From Paracoccaceae bacterium (lineage in GTDB: Bacteria > Pseudomonadota > Alphaproteobacteria > Rhodobacterales > Rhodobacteraceae): a DNA stretch of 34,906 bases. The stretch spans positions 1-34,906 of the forward strand of contig JASBSV010000092.1 of assembly GCA_030148745.1 (NCBI GenBank), given 5' to 3'. Positions 25,501 to 32,039 of the stretch are shown here, one piece after another; position 1 is the first letter of the stretch; each line of letters begins with the position of its first letter. The notes beneath the pieces are model-generated. The model was not told where the DNA came from, made no database searches, and was given only the letters and a program-made list of their open reading frames with translations. Position numbers and translations under genes: made by a program.

Positions 25501-25971
25501 TTACGGCGCCGGCGGCGCCTTGTCCTCCATCGTGCTCAGCTTGTGATCGGCACTGACGTCCAGCTCGCCCTTGATCCGGCCCGGCCCGTCTTCGGCCAGC
25601 CATTTGCGGGCCTCTTCACGCTCGGACAGATGGAACAGATGCATCTTCGACGGCATCAGCGGGGCAAACATCTTGACCCCCATCCGCACCCATTCGACAT
25701 CCGTAACCACCGCAACGCGCGCAAAATCGCCCAGATGCATCAGCCCCAGAGCCGCGTCATTCCACGCTGCCCCGGCTGAAAATCCCGAAAAATCCGCGCC
25801 CAGCTCGTAATAGAATTTGATTCGCCCCTCTTCGGCGATCTTCTTTTCCGTCAGCGGAACCAGCGTTTTGGTGTAATCCTCGCGATCCACATGGCCATGC
25901 GCCACAACCGCGACCACATCGGGCGGAAAGTCTTTCAGAATCTCGAAATGTCCTTCGGTGTCCCTGGTCAT
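25501..25971 (-). CDS. SpoIIAA-like / STAS-SEC14 type protein
   Basis: A protein of about 156 residues with the SpoIIAA-like fold pattern: strand (VVAVVAHGHV), helix (REDYTKTLVPLTEKK), strand (IKFYYELG), the loop GFSAGAAWNDAALGLMHLGD, strand (RVAVVTDVEWVRM) and helix. A charged tail follows the core. Such proteins are often found near stress or membrane functions and may bind lipids or nucleotides, but no role is known. ATG 25971 is supported by AAAGGAG six bases upstream. It converges on the RNase T2 gene with a 6-base gap. Confidence 0.75.
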   Translation of the reverse strand: MTRDTEGHFEILKDFPPDVVAVVAHGHVDREDYTKTLVPLTEKKIAEEGRIKFYYELGADFSGFSAGAAWNDAALGLMHLGDFARVAVVTDVEWVRMGVKMFAPLMPSKMHLFHLSEREEARKWLAEDGPGRIKGELDVSADHKLSTMEDKAPPAP

Positions 25972-26050
25972 CCCCAACTCCTTTCATTTCCGTCCACCGG
26001 AAACCTCAGCGCCCCGGCGATCCTGCAATTGAGATGGGTGCCTGCGCCGC

Positions 26051-26455
26051 TCAGTTCAACGGCGCGCCGTTCCAAAGCGCCAGAACCATCATGACAAGCC
26101 CCACATGCCCCACCGTCCAGACGGCCGAGCGCAGGCCGGGAATTCCGCTGACATAGGCCGGCACATAGGCCGCCCGCGCCCAAAAGAAGATCGCGGCGCC
26201 AGTCCAAGCACCCCCGCCGGTGATGCCCTTGACCTCCAAAAGAACCGCGACCGGCAAAAAGATCACCAGCGCCTCGAACATGTTCTTCAGCGCCCGGTCA
26301 AACCTTGCCCCGATCTTCGGCATCTCGGGCGCGGTGTCCCGCGGGCCCATCGCATCGGGAATGAACTTCACGCCGCCCTGAAGCCATTGCACCAGCGGGG
26401 CTGCCAGCGACTGTACGAAGTAGAGCGCCAGTACGGCGAGTATCCAGCCTGTCAC
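26051..26455 (-). CDS. MAPEG family membrane protein
   Basis: A 134-residue protein with four hydrophobic segments (about 4-22, 60-77, 85-103, 112-130), the layout of the MAPEG family of membrane glutathione- and eicosanoid-related proteins. The loop between segments one and two is polar (PRDTAPEMPKIGARFDRALKNM), and the helix 2 start RALKNMFEALVIFLPV is typical. The start is GTG 26455 with AAGGAAA upstream. Enzymatic activity cannot be inferred; bacterial members are poorly known. Upstream lies a pair of direct repeats (26491-26520). Confidence 0.82.
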   Translation of the reverse strand: MTGWILAVLALYFVQSLAAPLVQWLQGGVKFIPDAMGPRDTAPEMPKIGARFDRALKNMFEALVIFLPVAVLLEVKGITGGGAWTGAAIFFWARAAYVPAYVSGIPGLRSAVWTVGHVGLVMMVLALWNGAPLN

Positions 26456-26490
26456 GCGATTTCCTTTTCGTTAACCATTCAGCCCCCGGT

Positions 26491-26520
26491 AAAATGTAAC
26501 AGACAGCGGCACAAAATGTA
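26491..26520. repeat. Direct repeat pair AAAATGTA upstream of MAPEG
   Basis: AAAATGTA is present at 26491-26498 and 26513-26520, 22 bases apart, which is about two DNA turns. It lies 36-65 bases upstream of the MAPEG start and could be an operator. The same eight-base string plus A also occurs at 13506-13514, upstream of yejA. Confidence 0.35.
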
Positions 26521-26542
26521 CCTATCGCAAGGTTTTTGCCGC

Positions 26543-27532
26543 TCAGCCGACCTTCAGAACGATCTTCCCGATATGGGCCGAGCTTTCCATCCGGGCATGC
26601 GCAAGGGCGGCATCCTCCAGCGCGAACTCCTGATCCATCACCGGCGCGATCTGCCCCGCCTCCAGCAGAGGCCAGACCTCGCGCTGCAGCGCATCGGCAA
26701 TGCGTTTCTTGGCCAGATCGCTTTGCGGGCGCAGGGTCGATCCGGTGACCGTCAGCCGCTTGACCATGATCTGCGCAAAGTTCAGATCCCGCTCTGGCCC
26801 CGACAGAAACGCGATCTGAACAAGCCGCCCATCAGGCGCCAAGGCCCTGATATTACGCGGAATATAATCCCCTCCGACCATATCAAGGATCAGATCGGCG
26901 CCCCCTGCTTCTTCCAGGACCTCGACAAAATCTTCATCGCGGTAATTGATCGCCCGCTCGGCGCCAAGCGCTTTGCAGGTCTTGCATTTCTGGTCGGTCC
27001 CGGCGGTCGCAAAGACTCGCGCCCCAAAAGCATGGGCCATCTGAATCGCCGTCGTCCCGATCCCGGAAGAGCCGCCATGCACCAGAAAAACCTCGCCCGC
27101 CCGCAACCCGCCGCGCATGAACACATTGCTGTAAACGGTAAAAAACGTCTCAGGCAAACAAGCCGCAGATTTCAGATCCATCCCCTCGGGAACCGGCAAA
27201 GCATGCGCCGCCGGCGTCCTGACATAGTCCGCATAGCCCCCGCCGGGCAAAAGCGCACAGACCCGGTCGCCGACCGCCCATTGCGACACGCCCGGCCCGA
27301 CCGCCGCAACCTCGCCCGAGGCTTCTAGGCCGGGCAGGTCCGAGGCGGTGGGCGGGGGCGCATAGTTTCCCGCGCGCTGCAAGGCGTCGGGACGGTTCAC
27401 ACCGGCATAGGCCACCTTGATGACAATATCGCCATAGCCCGGCACAGGCGCCGGGCGTTCCGTAATCTTCAGAACCTCCGGCCCGCCGGGCTGAGTTATC
27501 TCGATCGCGCGCATCATCTTGGGAATAGTCAT
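26543..27532 (-). CDS. NAD(P)H quinone oxidoreductase, PIG3-type zinc-free medium-chain dehydrogenase
   Basis: A 329-residue protein of the quinone oxidoreductase (zeta-crystallin/PIG3) branch of the medium-chain dehydrogenases. The N-terminal domain has AYAGVNRPDALQRAGNY and no zinc ligands. The cofactor domain has VHGGSSGIGTTAIQMAHAFG, with the AxxGxxG-type turn for NAD(P)H. It should reduce quinones, probably by single-electron transfer as in PIG3. ATG 27532 overlaps the COQ9 stop as ATGA, so the two are translationally coupled. This suggests a link with the ubiquinone pool. Confidence 0.93.
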   Translation of the reverse strand: MTIPKMMRAIEITQPGGPEVLKITERPAPVPGYGDIVIKVAYAGVNRPDALQRAGNYAPPPTASDLPGLEASGEVAAVGPGVSQWAVGDRVCALLPGGGYADYVRTPAAHALPVPEGMDLKSAACLPETFFTVYSNVFMRGGLRAGEVFLVHGGSSGIGTTAIQMAHAFGARVFATAGTDQKCKTCKALGAERAINYRDEDFVEVLEEAGGADLILDMVGGDYIPRNIRALAPDGRLVQIAFLSGPERDLNFAQIMVKRLTVTGSTLRPQSDLAKKRIADALQREVWPLLEAGQIAPVMDQEFALEDAALAHARMESSAHIGKIVLKVG

Positions 27533-28236
27533 TCGGGGCCTCTGCTTTCCTTGTCGTGATCTTGCCAGTGGCCGGGAAAATCGCTCATCGGGGCCGGGGC
27601 CCTGACCCGGCTCAGCAGGGCATTGGGGCCGGCCATAAGCCGTGACAGAACGGGGTTATTGCGCAAACCGGCCTTGGCTTTTTCGATGCGCATCACATCC
27701 TCGATCCGCCGGTCCAGAAACTCCCATGTTGCCTGATGGCCGGGGCTGTCATCACCCAGCCAGAACAGAACGCATGATGAATAAACCCCTGAAAGCGTTG
27801 CACGTTTGGTGTACCAGTTGATATCGCGCGACGGATCGTTCAGCACGTTCCAGATGGTATCGGCGGTCTCCCAGATCAGGCGCGCGCCATCGCCGGCATG
27901 ATGCGGCAAGGCAAAAAGCGTCGTTGCCCGGCGCACCAGATCCTTGTCGGTTACCACTTCAAGCCGGGTGCGCACCGCAAGCGTGATCCTTTCGCGGATC
28001 TTCAGCACCGCCAGATCGCGCGCCCGGAGCCGCCGCACCATTTCGGCGTCACCGCGTTTGTGAAAAGCAATCGCCAGATCCAGACCGCCGCGTGGACAGA
28101 CCGCCCGCGCAAGCCCCGGATCTATTCCGGCATCGGCGACGGCAGCGGCAAAGCTGGCATCGCCCCAGCCGTCAAAGGGCACATGGGGCAGGATGGCATC
28201 AACAAGTGAATCTCGGGTCAGGTCATTGGGCTGCAT
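27529..28236 (-). CDS. COQ9 family ubiquinone biosynthesis protein
   Basis: A protein of about 235 residues of the COQ9 family, which binds lipid or quinone intermediates and helps COQ7-type hydroxylation in ubiquinone synthesis. It resembles the TetR fold: an N-terminal part (DSLVDAILPHVPFDGW) and a middle segment (SRDINWYTKRATLSGVYSSC followed by VLFWLGDDS) that is the family hallmark. A C-terminal amphipathic helix (FLDRRIEDVMRIEKAK) should sit on the membrane. ATG 28236 has CGGAGG five bases upstream. It is divergent from rpsU and the first gene of COQ9-quinone oxidoreductase. Confidence 0.93.
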   Translation of the reverse strand: MQPNDLTRDSLVDAILPHVPFDGWGDASFAAAVADAGIDPGLARAVCPRGGLDLAIAFHKRGDAEMVRRLRARDLAVLKIRERITLAVRTRLEVVTDKDLVRRATTLFALPHHAGDGARLIWETADTIWNVLNDPSRDINWYTKRATLSGVYSSCVLFWLGDDSPGHQATWEFLDRRIEDVMRIEKAKAGLRNNPVLSRLMAGPNALLSRVRAPAPMSDFPGHWQDHDKESRGPE

Positions 28237-28265
28237 ATCGGCCTCCGTTCCATATATCGCGGCAC

Positions 28266-28294
28266 TCGACAAGCTATATAGGCTTTGCTATACG
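28266..28294 (+). promoter_or_regulatory. Sigma-70-type promoter of rpsU
   Basis: A -35 TCGACA (28266-28271) and -10 TATACG (28289-28294) are separated by 17 bases. The transcript would start near 28301 and have a leader of about 47 bases. Confidence 0.5.
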
Positions 28295-28327
28295 GCCACT
28301 TCCTGCAAACTCTTGCAACTCAAACTT

Positions 28328-28347
28328 AGGAAGGTGGTGAAAACCAC
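28328..28347 (+). promoter_or_regulatory. rpsU ribosome-binding site with hairpin
   Basis: The Shine-Dalgarno AGGAAGG (28328-28334) is 13 bases from the ATG, longer than usual. Between them, gtggt (28334-28338) and accac (28343-28347) form a 5-bp stem capped by the GNRA tetraloop GAAA. When folded, the hairpin shortens the effective distance. Confidence 0.6.
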
Positions 28348-28554
28348 ATGCAGGTTAGCGTACGCGACAACAATGTCGATCAGGCCCTCCGGGCCCTGAA
28401 AAAGAAGCTCCAGCGCGAGGGTGTCTTTCGTGAGATGAAACTCCGTCAGGCATACGAAAAGCCCTCCGAGAAAAAAGCGCGCGAGAAGGCCGAGGCCATC
28501 CGCCGTGCTCGCAAGCTGGCGCGGAAAAAAGCGCAGCGCGAAGGGATGCTCTGA
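28348..28554 (+). CDS. rpsU: Small ribosomal subunit protein bS21
   Basis: A 68-residue, very basic protein matching bS21: it starts [20 protein letters not shown] and is followed by [20 protein letters not shown]. bS21 sits at the platform of the 30S subunit beside the anti-Shine-Dalgarno of 16S rRNA and helps initiation. The C-terminal helix is Lys/Arg-rich. It is flanked by a promoter at 28266-28294 and an intrinsic terminator at 28594-28628, so it is a single-gene unit. Confidence 0.97.
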   Translation: MQVSVRDNNVDQALRALKKKLQREGVFREMKLRQAYEKPSEKKAREKAEAIRRARKLARKKAQREGML

Positions 28555-28593
28555 GCATTGCTTTGTGCCGGCGGAACATCCCGCCAAACGACG

Positions 28594-28628
28594 ACCCCCG
28601 GTGCGAAAGCTCGGGGGTTTGTTGTTTT
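28594..28628 (+). terminator. Intrinsic terminator of rpsU
   Basis: A 7-bp stem (acccccg at 28594-28600, cgggggt at 28612-28618) continues inside to a GAAA loop and is followed by a T-rich tail. Two smaller hairpins lie further on (28633-28649 and 28652-28677), before the lytic transglycosylase gene. Confidence 0.88.
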
Positions 28629-28722
28629 AAGGGGCGGCGTAAATCCGCCATCCCGGGACAAGGGTTCTGTTCCCGGGGCCGGGCCGGGGTAAACTGCGAC
28701 GAGCCAAGCCCGAGGGCCCCAG

Positions 28723-29181
28723 ATGCCGATGCACCGCCGCCGTTTTCTGTTTTTCGCCCCGCTGATCCTTGTGGCGGTCACCGGATGCGGGCGGCGGGCA
28801 CATACCCATCCCGCGCGGCAAACATCCGGCCGCGCCGGCCTTGATCGCCTGATCACGAAATACGCCGCCATCTATGATGTGCCCGCGCCCCTGATCCACC
28901 GGGTGGTCCAGCGCGAAAGCAGCTATAACCCCCGCGCCCGCAACGGGCCCTATATGGGCCTGATGCAGATCCACCCCAAAACCGCCCGCGGCATGGGATA
29001 CCGGGGATCGCCCGAGGGGCTTCTGGATGCCGAAACCAATCTGAAATACGCGGTGAAATACCTGCGCGGTGCCTGGATGGTGTCAGACGGAAGCTATGAC
29101 CGGGCGGTTATGTGGTACGCCCGCGGCTATTATTACGAGGCGAAACGGCGCGGGATGCTGAAACAAACCGGCCTGCGCTAG
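28723..29181 (+). CDS. Lytic transglycosylase lipoprotein, SLT domain
   Basis: A 152-residue protein with a lipoprotein signal: MPMHRRRFLFFAPLILV followed by a VTGC lipobox (Cys22), so it is anchored to a membrane in the periplasm. The SLT domain has the catalytic glutamate in VVQRESSYNPRARN, followed by GLMQIHPKTARGMG and NLKYAVKYLR, typical of family 1 transglycosylases. It cuts peptidoglycan glycan strands to anhydromuramyl ends. It is short, consisting of the catalytic core only. ATG 28723 has GAGG seven bases upstream; a second in-frame ATG lies two codons later. The TAG stop is shared through CTAG with the Lrp gene on the other strand. Confidence 0.92.
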   Translation: MPMHRRRFLFFAPLILVAVTGCGRRAHTHPARQTSGRAGLDRLITKYAAIYDVPAPLIHRVVQRESSYNPRARNGPYMGLMQIHPKTARGMGYRGSPEGLLDAETNLKYAVKYLRGAWMVSDGSYDRAVMWYARGYYYEAKRRGMLKQTGLR

Positions 29182-29642
29182 ACCGGAAGCGCCGTTGTCT
29201 TGAACACGGTGCGCAGGGCAAAGGATGAATGCATCTGCGCCACCCCCGGAAGACGGGCCAGATAGCGGCGGTGAATGCGCGCAAAGTCTTCGGTGTCTTC
29301 GGCAACCACCTTCAACAGGTAATCCGCCGTCCCCGCCATCAGATGGCATTCCAGAATATCGGGCACTTTCGCCACCTCGCGCTCGAACGCGTCCAGAACC
29401 TCATCGGCCTGACCCGACAGGGTGATCTCGACAAAAATCGTCGATGGCCGGCCCAGTTTTCTGGGGTCCAGAAGCGCCACGTAATCGCGTATAATCCCCT
29501 CGGCCTCAAGCCGCTGCACACGCCTGTGACAGGCCGAGGGCGACAGGTTCACACGTTCAGAAAGCTCGGCATTGGTCATTCTTCCTTTCTTTTGAAGAAT
29601 CTCCAAAATCCGGGTGTCTGTTCTATCAATTTCCATTTTCAC
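29178..29642 (-). CDS. Lrp/AsnC family transcription regulator, probably of ald
   Basis: A 154-residue Lrp-family regulator. The N-terminal winged helix-turn-helix covers about residues 5-55 (RMTNAELSERVNLSPSACHR is the core). The C-terminal domain (about 70-145), with FVEITLSG and GTADYLLKVVAEDTEDF, binds amino-acid effectors and forms octamers. It is divergent from alanine dehydrogenase, the classic layout of AldR-type control, so it is probably alanine-responsive. That role is inferred from position. Confidence 0.9.
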   Translation of the reverse strand: MKMEIDRTDTRILEILQKKGRMTNAELSERVNLSPSACHRRVQRLEAEGIIRDYVALLDPRKLGRPSTIFVEITLSGQADEVLDAFEREVAKVPDILECHLMAGTADYLLKVVAEDTEDFARIHRRYLARLPGVAQMHSSFALRTVFKTTALPV

Positions 29643-29774
29643 ACATGTTTCTTCGATGGTTTACTAAATGATCGCATATTTCTGCTCAGGTTTCACCCTT
29701 AGGTCACCTGTCTTTTCAAAGAAATTGCGCGGCCCCCGAAATAGACTTGGCGCAATGCCAGAGGAGGATAGGCC
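29643..29774. promoter_or_regulatory. Shared control region of the lrp-type gene and ald
   Basis: The 132-base gap is AT-richer than its surroundings on the lrp side. It should hold both promoters and the Lrp-family binding sites. A GAGGAGG sequence before ATG 29775 is the ald ribosome site. I could not pick a convincing -35/-10 pair or operator by eye. Confidence 0.45.
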
Positions 29775-30893
29775 ATGAAAATCGGGTGCCCGAAAGAAAT
29801 CAAACCACAGGAATTCCGCGTCGGCCTGACGCCAAACGCCGCCCATGAGGCCACAGCGCACGGCCATCAGGTTCTGATCGAAACAGGTGCCGGAACGGGC
29901 GCTGGTTTCACCGACGATGACTATATCGCGGCGGGTGCCGAAATCATTGGCACCGCCGCCGAGGTCTTTGAAAAGGCCGATATGATCGTGAAGGTGAAGG
30001 AACCGCAGGCGGGCGAGCGCAAGATGCTGCGCGAGGGGCAGCTTTTGTTCACCTATCTGCATCTGGCCCCCGACCCCGATCAGACCCGGGATCTTCTGGC
30101 CTCGGGCTGCACCGCCATCGCCTATGAAACCGTTACCGACCGCCACGGCGGCCTGCCGCTTTTGGCGCCGATGTCCGAAGTGGCCGGCAAACTTGCACCT
30201 CAGGTCGGCGCCTGGACCCTGCAAAAGGCCAATGGCGGGCGCGGCGTTCTGATGGGTGGGGTGCCCGGCGTGGGCCCGGCCAAAGTGGCGGTCATCGGCG
30301 GCGGCGTTGTCGGCACACATGCCGCAAGGGTTGCCGCCGGCATGGGGGCCGAGGTGACGGTTCTGGATATGTCACTGGGGCGGATGCGCTATCTTGACGA
30401 TGTGTTCGGCGCGCTCTTTCAGACGCGCTATGCCTCGCGCGCGAATACCGCCGAACTGGTGGCGCAGGCCGATATGGTGATCGGCGCGGTGCTGATCCCC
30501 GGCGCCGCCGCACCCAAACTGGTCAGCCGCGCCCAGCTGTCAACAATGAAACCCGGCGCGGCCATCGTCGATGTGGCCATCGATCAGGGCGGCTGTTTTG
30601 AAACCTCTCACGCAACCACCCATCAGGACCCGATCTATGAGGTTGACGGGATCATGCATTACTGCGTGGCCAATATGCCCGGCGCGGTGGCGCGCACCTC
30701 AACGATCGCTCTTGGCAACGCCACCATGCCCTTCATGCTGGCACTGGCCGACAAAGGCTGGCGCCAGGCCTGCGAGGATGACGCCCACCTGATGGCTGGC
30801 CTCAACATCCACGCCGGGCAACTGACCTATTATGCCGTCGGTAAGGCGCTGGGCATCGATGTGATCTCGCCACTGATCGCGATGAAAAAGTAA
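29775..30893 (+). CDS. ald: Alanine dehydrogenase
   Basis: A 372-residue enzyme that interconverts L-alanine with pyruvate and ammonia using NAD. The start [20 protein letters not shown] contains the substrate-binding arginine, and VKVKEPQ contains the catalytic lysine. The active-site histidine is in [10 protein letters not shown]. The NAD-binding segment is [20 protein letters not shown], followed by [23 protein letters not shown] is the family's second signature. ATG 29775 has a strong GAGGAGG upstream. It is adjacent to and divergent from its probable regulator. Confidence 0.97.
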   Translation: MKIGCPKEIKPQEFRVGLTPNAAHEATAHGHQVLIETGAGTGAGFTDDDYIAAGAEIIGTAAEVFEKADMIVKVKEPQAGERKMLREGQLLFTYLHLAPDPDQTRDLLASGCTAIAYETVTDRHGGLPLLAPMSEVAGKLAPQVGAWTLQKANGGRGVLMGGVPGVGPAKVAVIGGGVVGTHAARVAAGMGAEVTVLDMSLGRMRYLDDVFGALFQTRYASRANTAELVAQADMVIGAVLIPGAAAPKLVSRAQLSTMKPGAAIVDVAIDQGGCFETSHATTHQDPIYEVDGIMHYCVANMPGAVARTSTIALGNATMPFMLALADKGWRQACEDDAHLMAGLNIHAGQLTYYAVGKALGIDVISPLIAMKK

Positions 30894-30916
30894 CCCGCCA
30901 AGGCGCATTACCTCTC

Positions 30917-30951
30917 AAAAAAACAAGCCCCACAGACCCTGCGGGACTTGT
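30917..30951 (-). terminator. Intrinsic terminator of mscL
   Basis: On the minus strand a 12-bp stem with two G/T wobbles (30940-30951 pairing with 30923-30934) is followed by seven T. The wobbles pair in minus-strand RNA but are mismatches in plus-strand RNA, so it serves mscL more than ald. It lies 20 bases past the mscL stop. Confidence 0.82.
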
Positions 30952-30971
30952 TACTTCACTGCTGCAAGCTG

Positions 30972-31397
30972 CTATTTTTTCAGGGCGTCGCGGATCTCAA
31001 CCAGAAGATCAATCTCCGACGGACCCGTCGGCACTTCAGGCGCCACGTCATCGGGCTTTTCGGCAAGCGATTTCACCTTGTTGACGTAACGAACCAGCAT
31101 GAAAACAACAAAGGCGATGATCAGAAAATTGATCACCGCCATGACAAAAGCACCATAGGCAAAAACCGCCGCCCCCGCATCCCGCGCCGCGGCCAGAGAG
31201 TCATAGGGCCCACCACCCGACAACACAACGAACAGATTGGTGAAATCCACACCGCCAAGAAACAGACCGATGATCGGGTTGATCAGATCACCGACCATCG
31301 ATTTGACAATCGCGGTGAACGCCGCCCCGATGATGATGCCAACAGCCATGTCCATGACATTGCCCTTGGCGATAAAGTCCTTGAATTCCTGAAGCAT
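30972..31397 (-). CDS. mscL: Large-conductance mechanosensitive channel
   Basis: A channel of about 141 residues that opens under high membrane tension and saves cells from hypo-osmotic shock. It has the N-terminal helix [20 protein letters not shown], the pore helix [16 protein letters not shown], a periplasmic loop (about 55-75), a second membrane helix near residues 78-103 and a cytosolic C-terminal helix ([13 protein letters not shown]). ATG 31397 is preceded by AAAGGGA. A promoter and a 5' hairpin lie upstream. Confidence 0.96.
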   Translation of the reverse strand: MLQEFKDFIAKGNVMDMAVGIIIGAAFTAIVKSMVGDLINPIIGLFLGGVDFTNLFVVLSGGGPYDSLAAARDAGAAVFAYGAFVMAVINFLIIAFVVFMLVRYVNKVKSLAEKPDDVAPEVPTGPSEIDLLVEIRDALKK

Positions 31398-31424
31398 GAT
31401 ATGTCCCTTTATAGCTTCGGTTAT

Positions 31425-31457
31425 GCCGTTCCACGCTCTTGCCGGCGTGGGAACGGC
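31425..31457 (-). promoter_or_regulatory. Hairpin at the predicted 5' end of mscL mRNA
   Basis: Arms 31425-31436 and 31445-31457 form 12 base pairs with one bulged base (31449) around an 8-base loop. The transcript from the promoter at 31461-31487 would begin at about 31454, inside the distal arm. Confidence 0.5.
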
Positions 31458-31460
31458 CCG

Positions 31461-31487
31461 ATCATAGCATATTTTTGGGAATATCAA
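31461..31487 (-). promoter_or_regulatory. Promoter of mscL
   Basis: On the minus strand, -35 TTGATA (31487-31482) and -10 TATGAT (31466-31461) have near-consensus sequence. The 15-base spacing is short, but a TG one base before the -10 makes it an extended -10 promoter. Confidence 0.6.
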
Positions 31488-31529
31488 TCACTTGACCGAA
31501 ATGGCCCGAAACCGGCCAGCCCCGCGCCC

Positions 31530-31979
31530 TCAGCCCGGCAGCGATCCGGTCAGCACATAGCGCAGAATATCGACCACCTGCGAAGGCTCCTGCGCCACGG
31601 CCAGCGCCGCCGCATCCACCTCCTTCAGTGCATGCTGATGATCCTCGCCATGCAAGACGATCAGCGATTTGCCAAGCGCGGCGGCATAGCCGGCATCAAA
31701 GGCAGCATTCCACTGCTTGTATTTCTCGCCAAAACGCACAACCACCACATCGGCCTCTTCGATGCCTTTTCGCGTCCGGATCGCGTTGATCTGGGCGCCT
31801 TTGCGGTCATGCCAGAATTTCTTCTCCTCGGCGCCCAGAATGGCAACGCCACAATCGTCCGACGCGGCATGATCCGTCACAGGGCTCTGAAACGACACAT
31901 CCAGCCCCGCCGCCCCTTCGATAATCTGCTCACGCCAATCGGTGTGGATCTCACCTGAAAGATAAACTCTGAGCGTCAT
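31530..31979 (-). CDS. YtoQ family protein
   Basis: A 149-residue protein of the YtoQ family, structurally related to nucleoside deoxyribosyltransferase-like folds. It begins TLRVYLSGEIHTDWREQI and contains SPVTDHAASDDCG, FWHDRKGAQINAIRTRKGIE and VVVVRFGEKYKQWNAAFDAG, all typical of the family. No membrane segment is present. Function is unknown. ATG 31979 is preceded by a G-rich stretch. It follows pheT on the same strand by 60 bases containing a short repeat. Confidence 0.85.
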   Translation of the reverse strand: MTLRVYLSGEIHTDWREQIIEGAAGLDVSFQSPVTDHAASDDCGVAILGAEEKKFWHDRKGAQINAIRTRKGIEEADVVVVRFGEKYKQWNAAFDAGYAAALGKSLIVLHGEDHQHALKEVDAAALAVAQEPSQVVDILRYVLTGSLPG

Positions 31980-32005
31980 GACACCCCCCTGTTTCTTCTT
32001 TGCAA

Positions 32006-32024
32006 AAATACTCCCGCCGCAGGC
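32006..32024 (+). repeat. Short dispersed repeat, copy 3 of 3
   Basis: Sequence AAATACTCCCGCCGCAGGC, one mismatch from copy 2, preceded by the same TTCTTCTTTGCA stretch (31993-32004). It lies in the pheT-ytoQ gap, antisense to both genes. Confidence 0.65.
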
Positions 32025-32039
32025 GGAATACTAACACCA

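Noticed and set aside
28633-28722. Possible riboswitch before the lytic transglycosylase gene
   Set aside because: Only two simple hairpins are present, with no conserved core of a known class.
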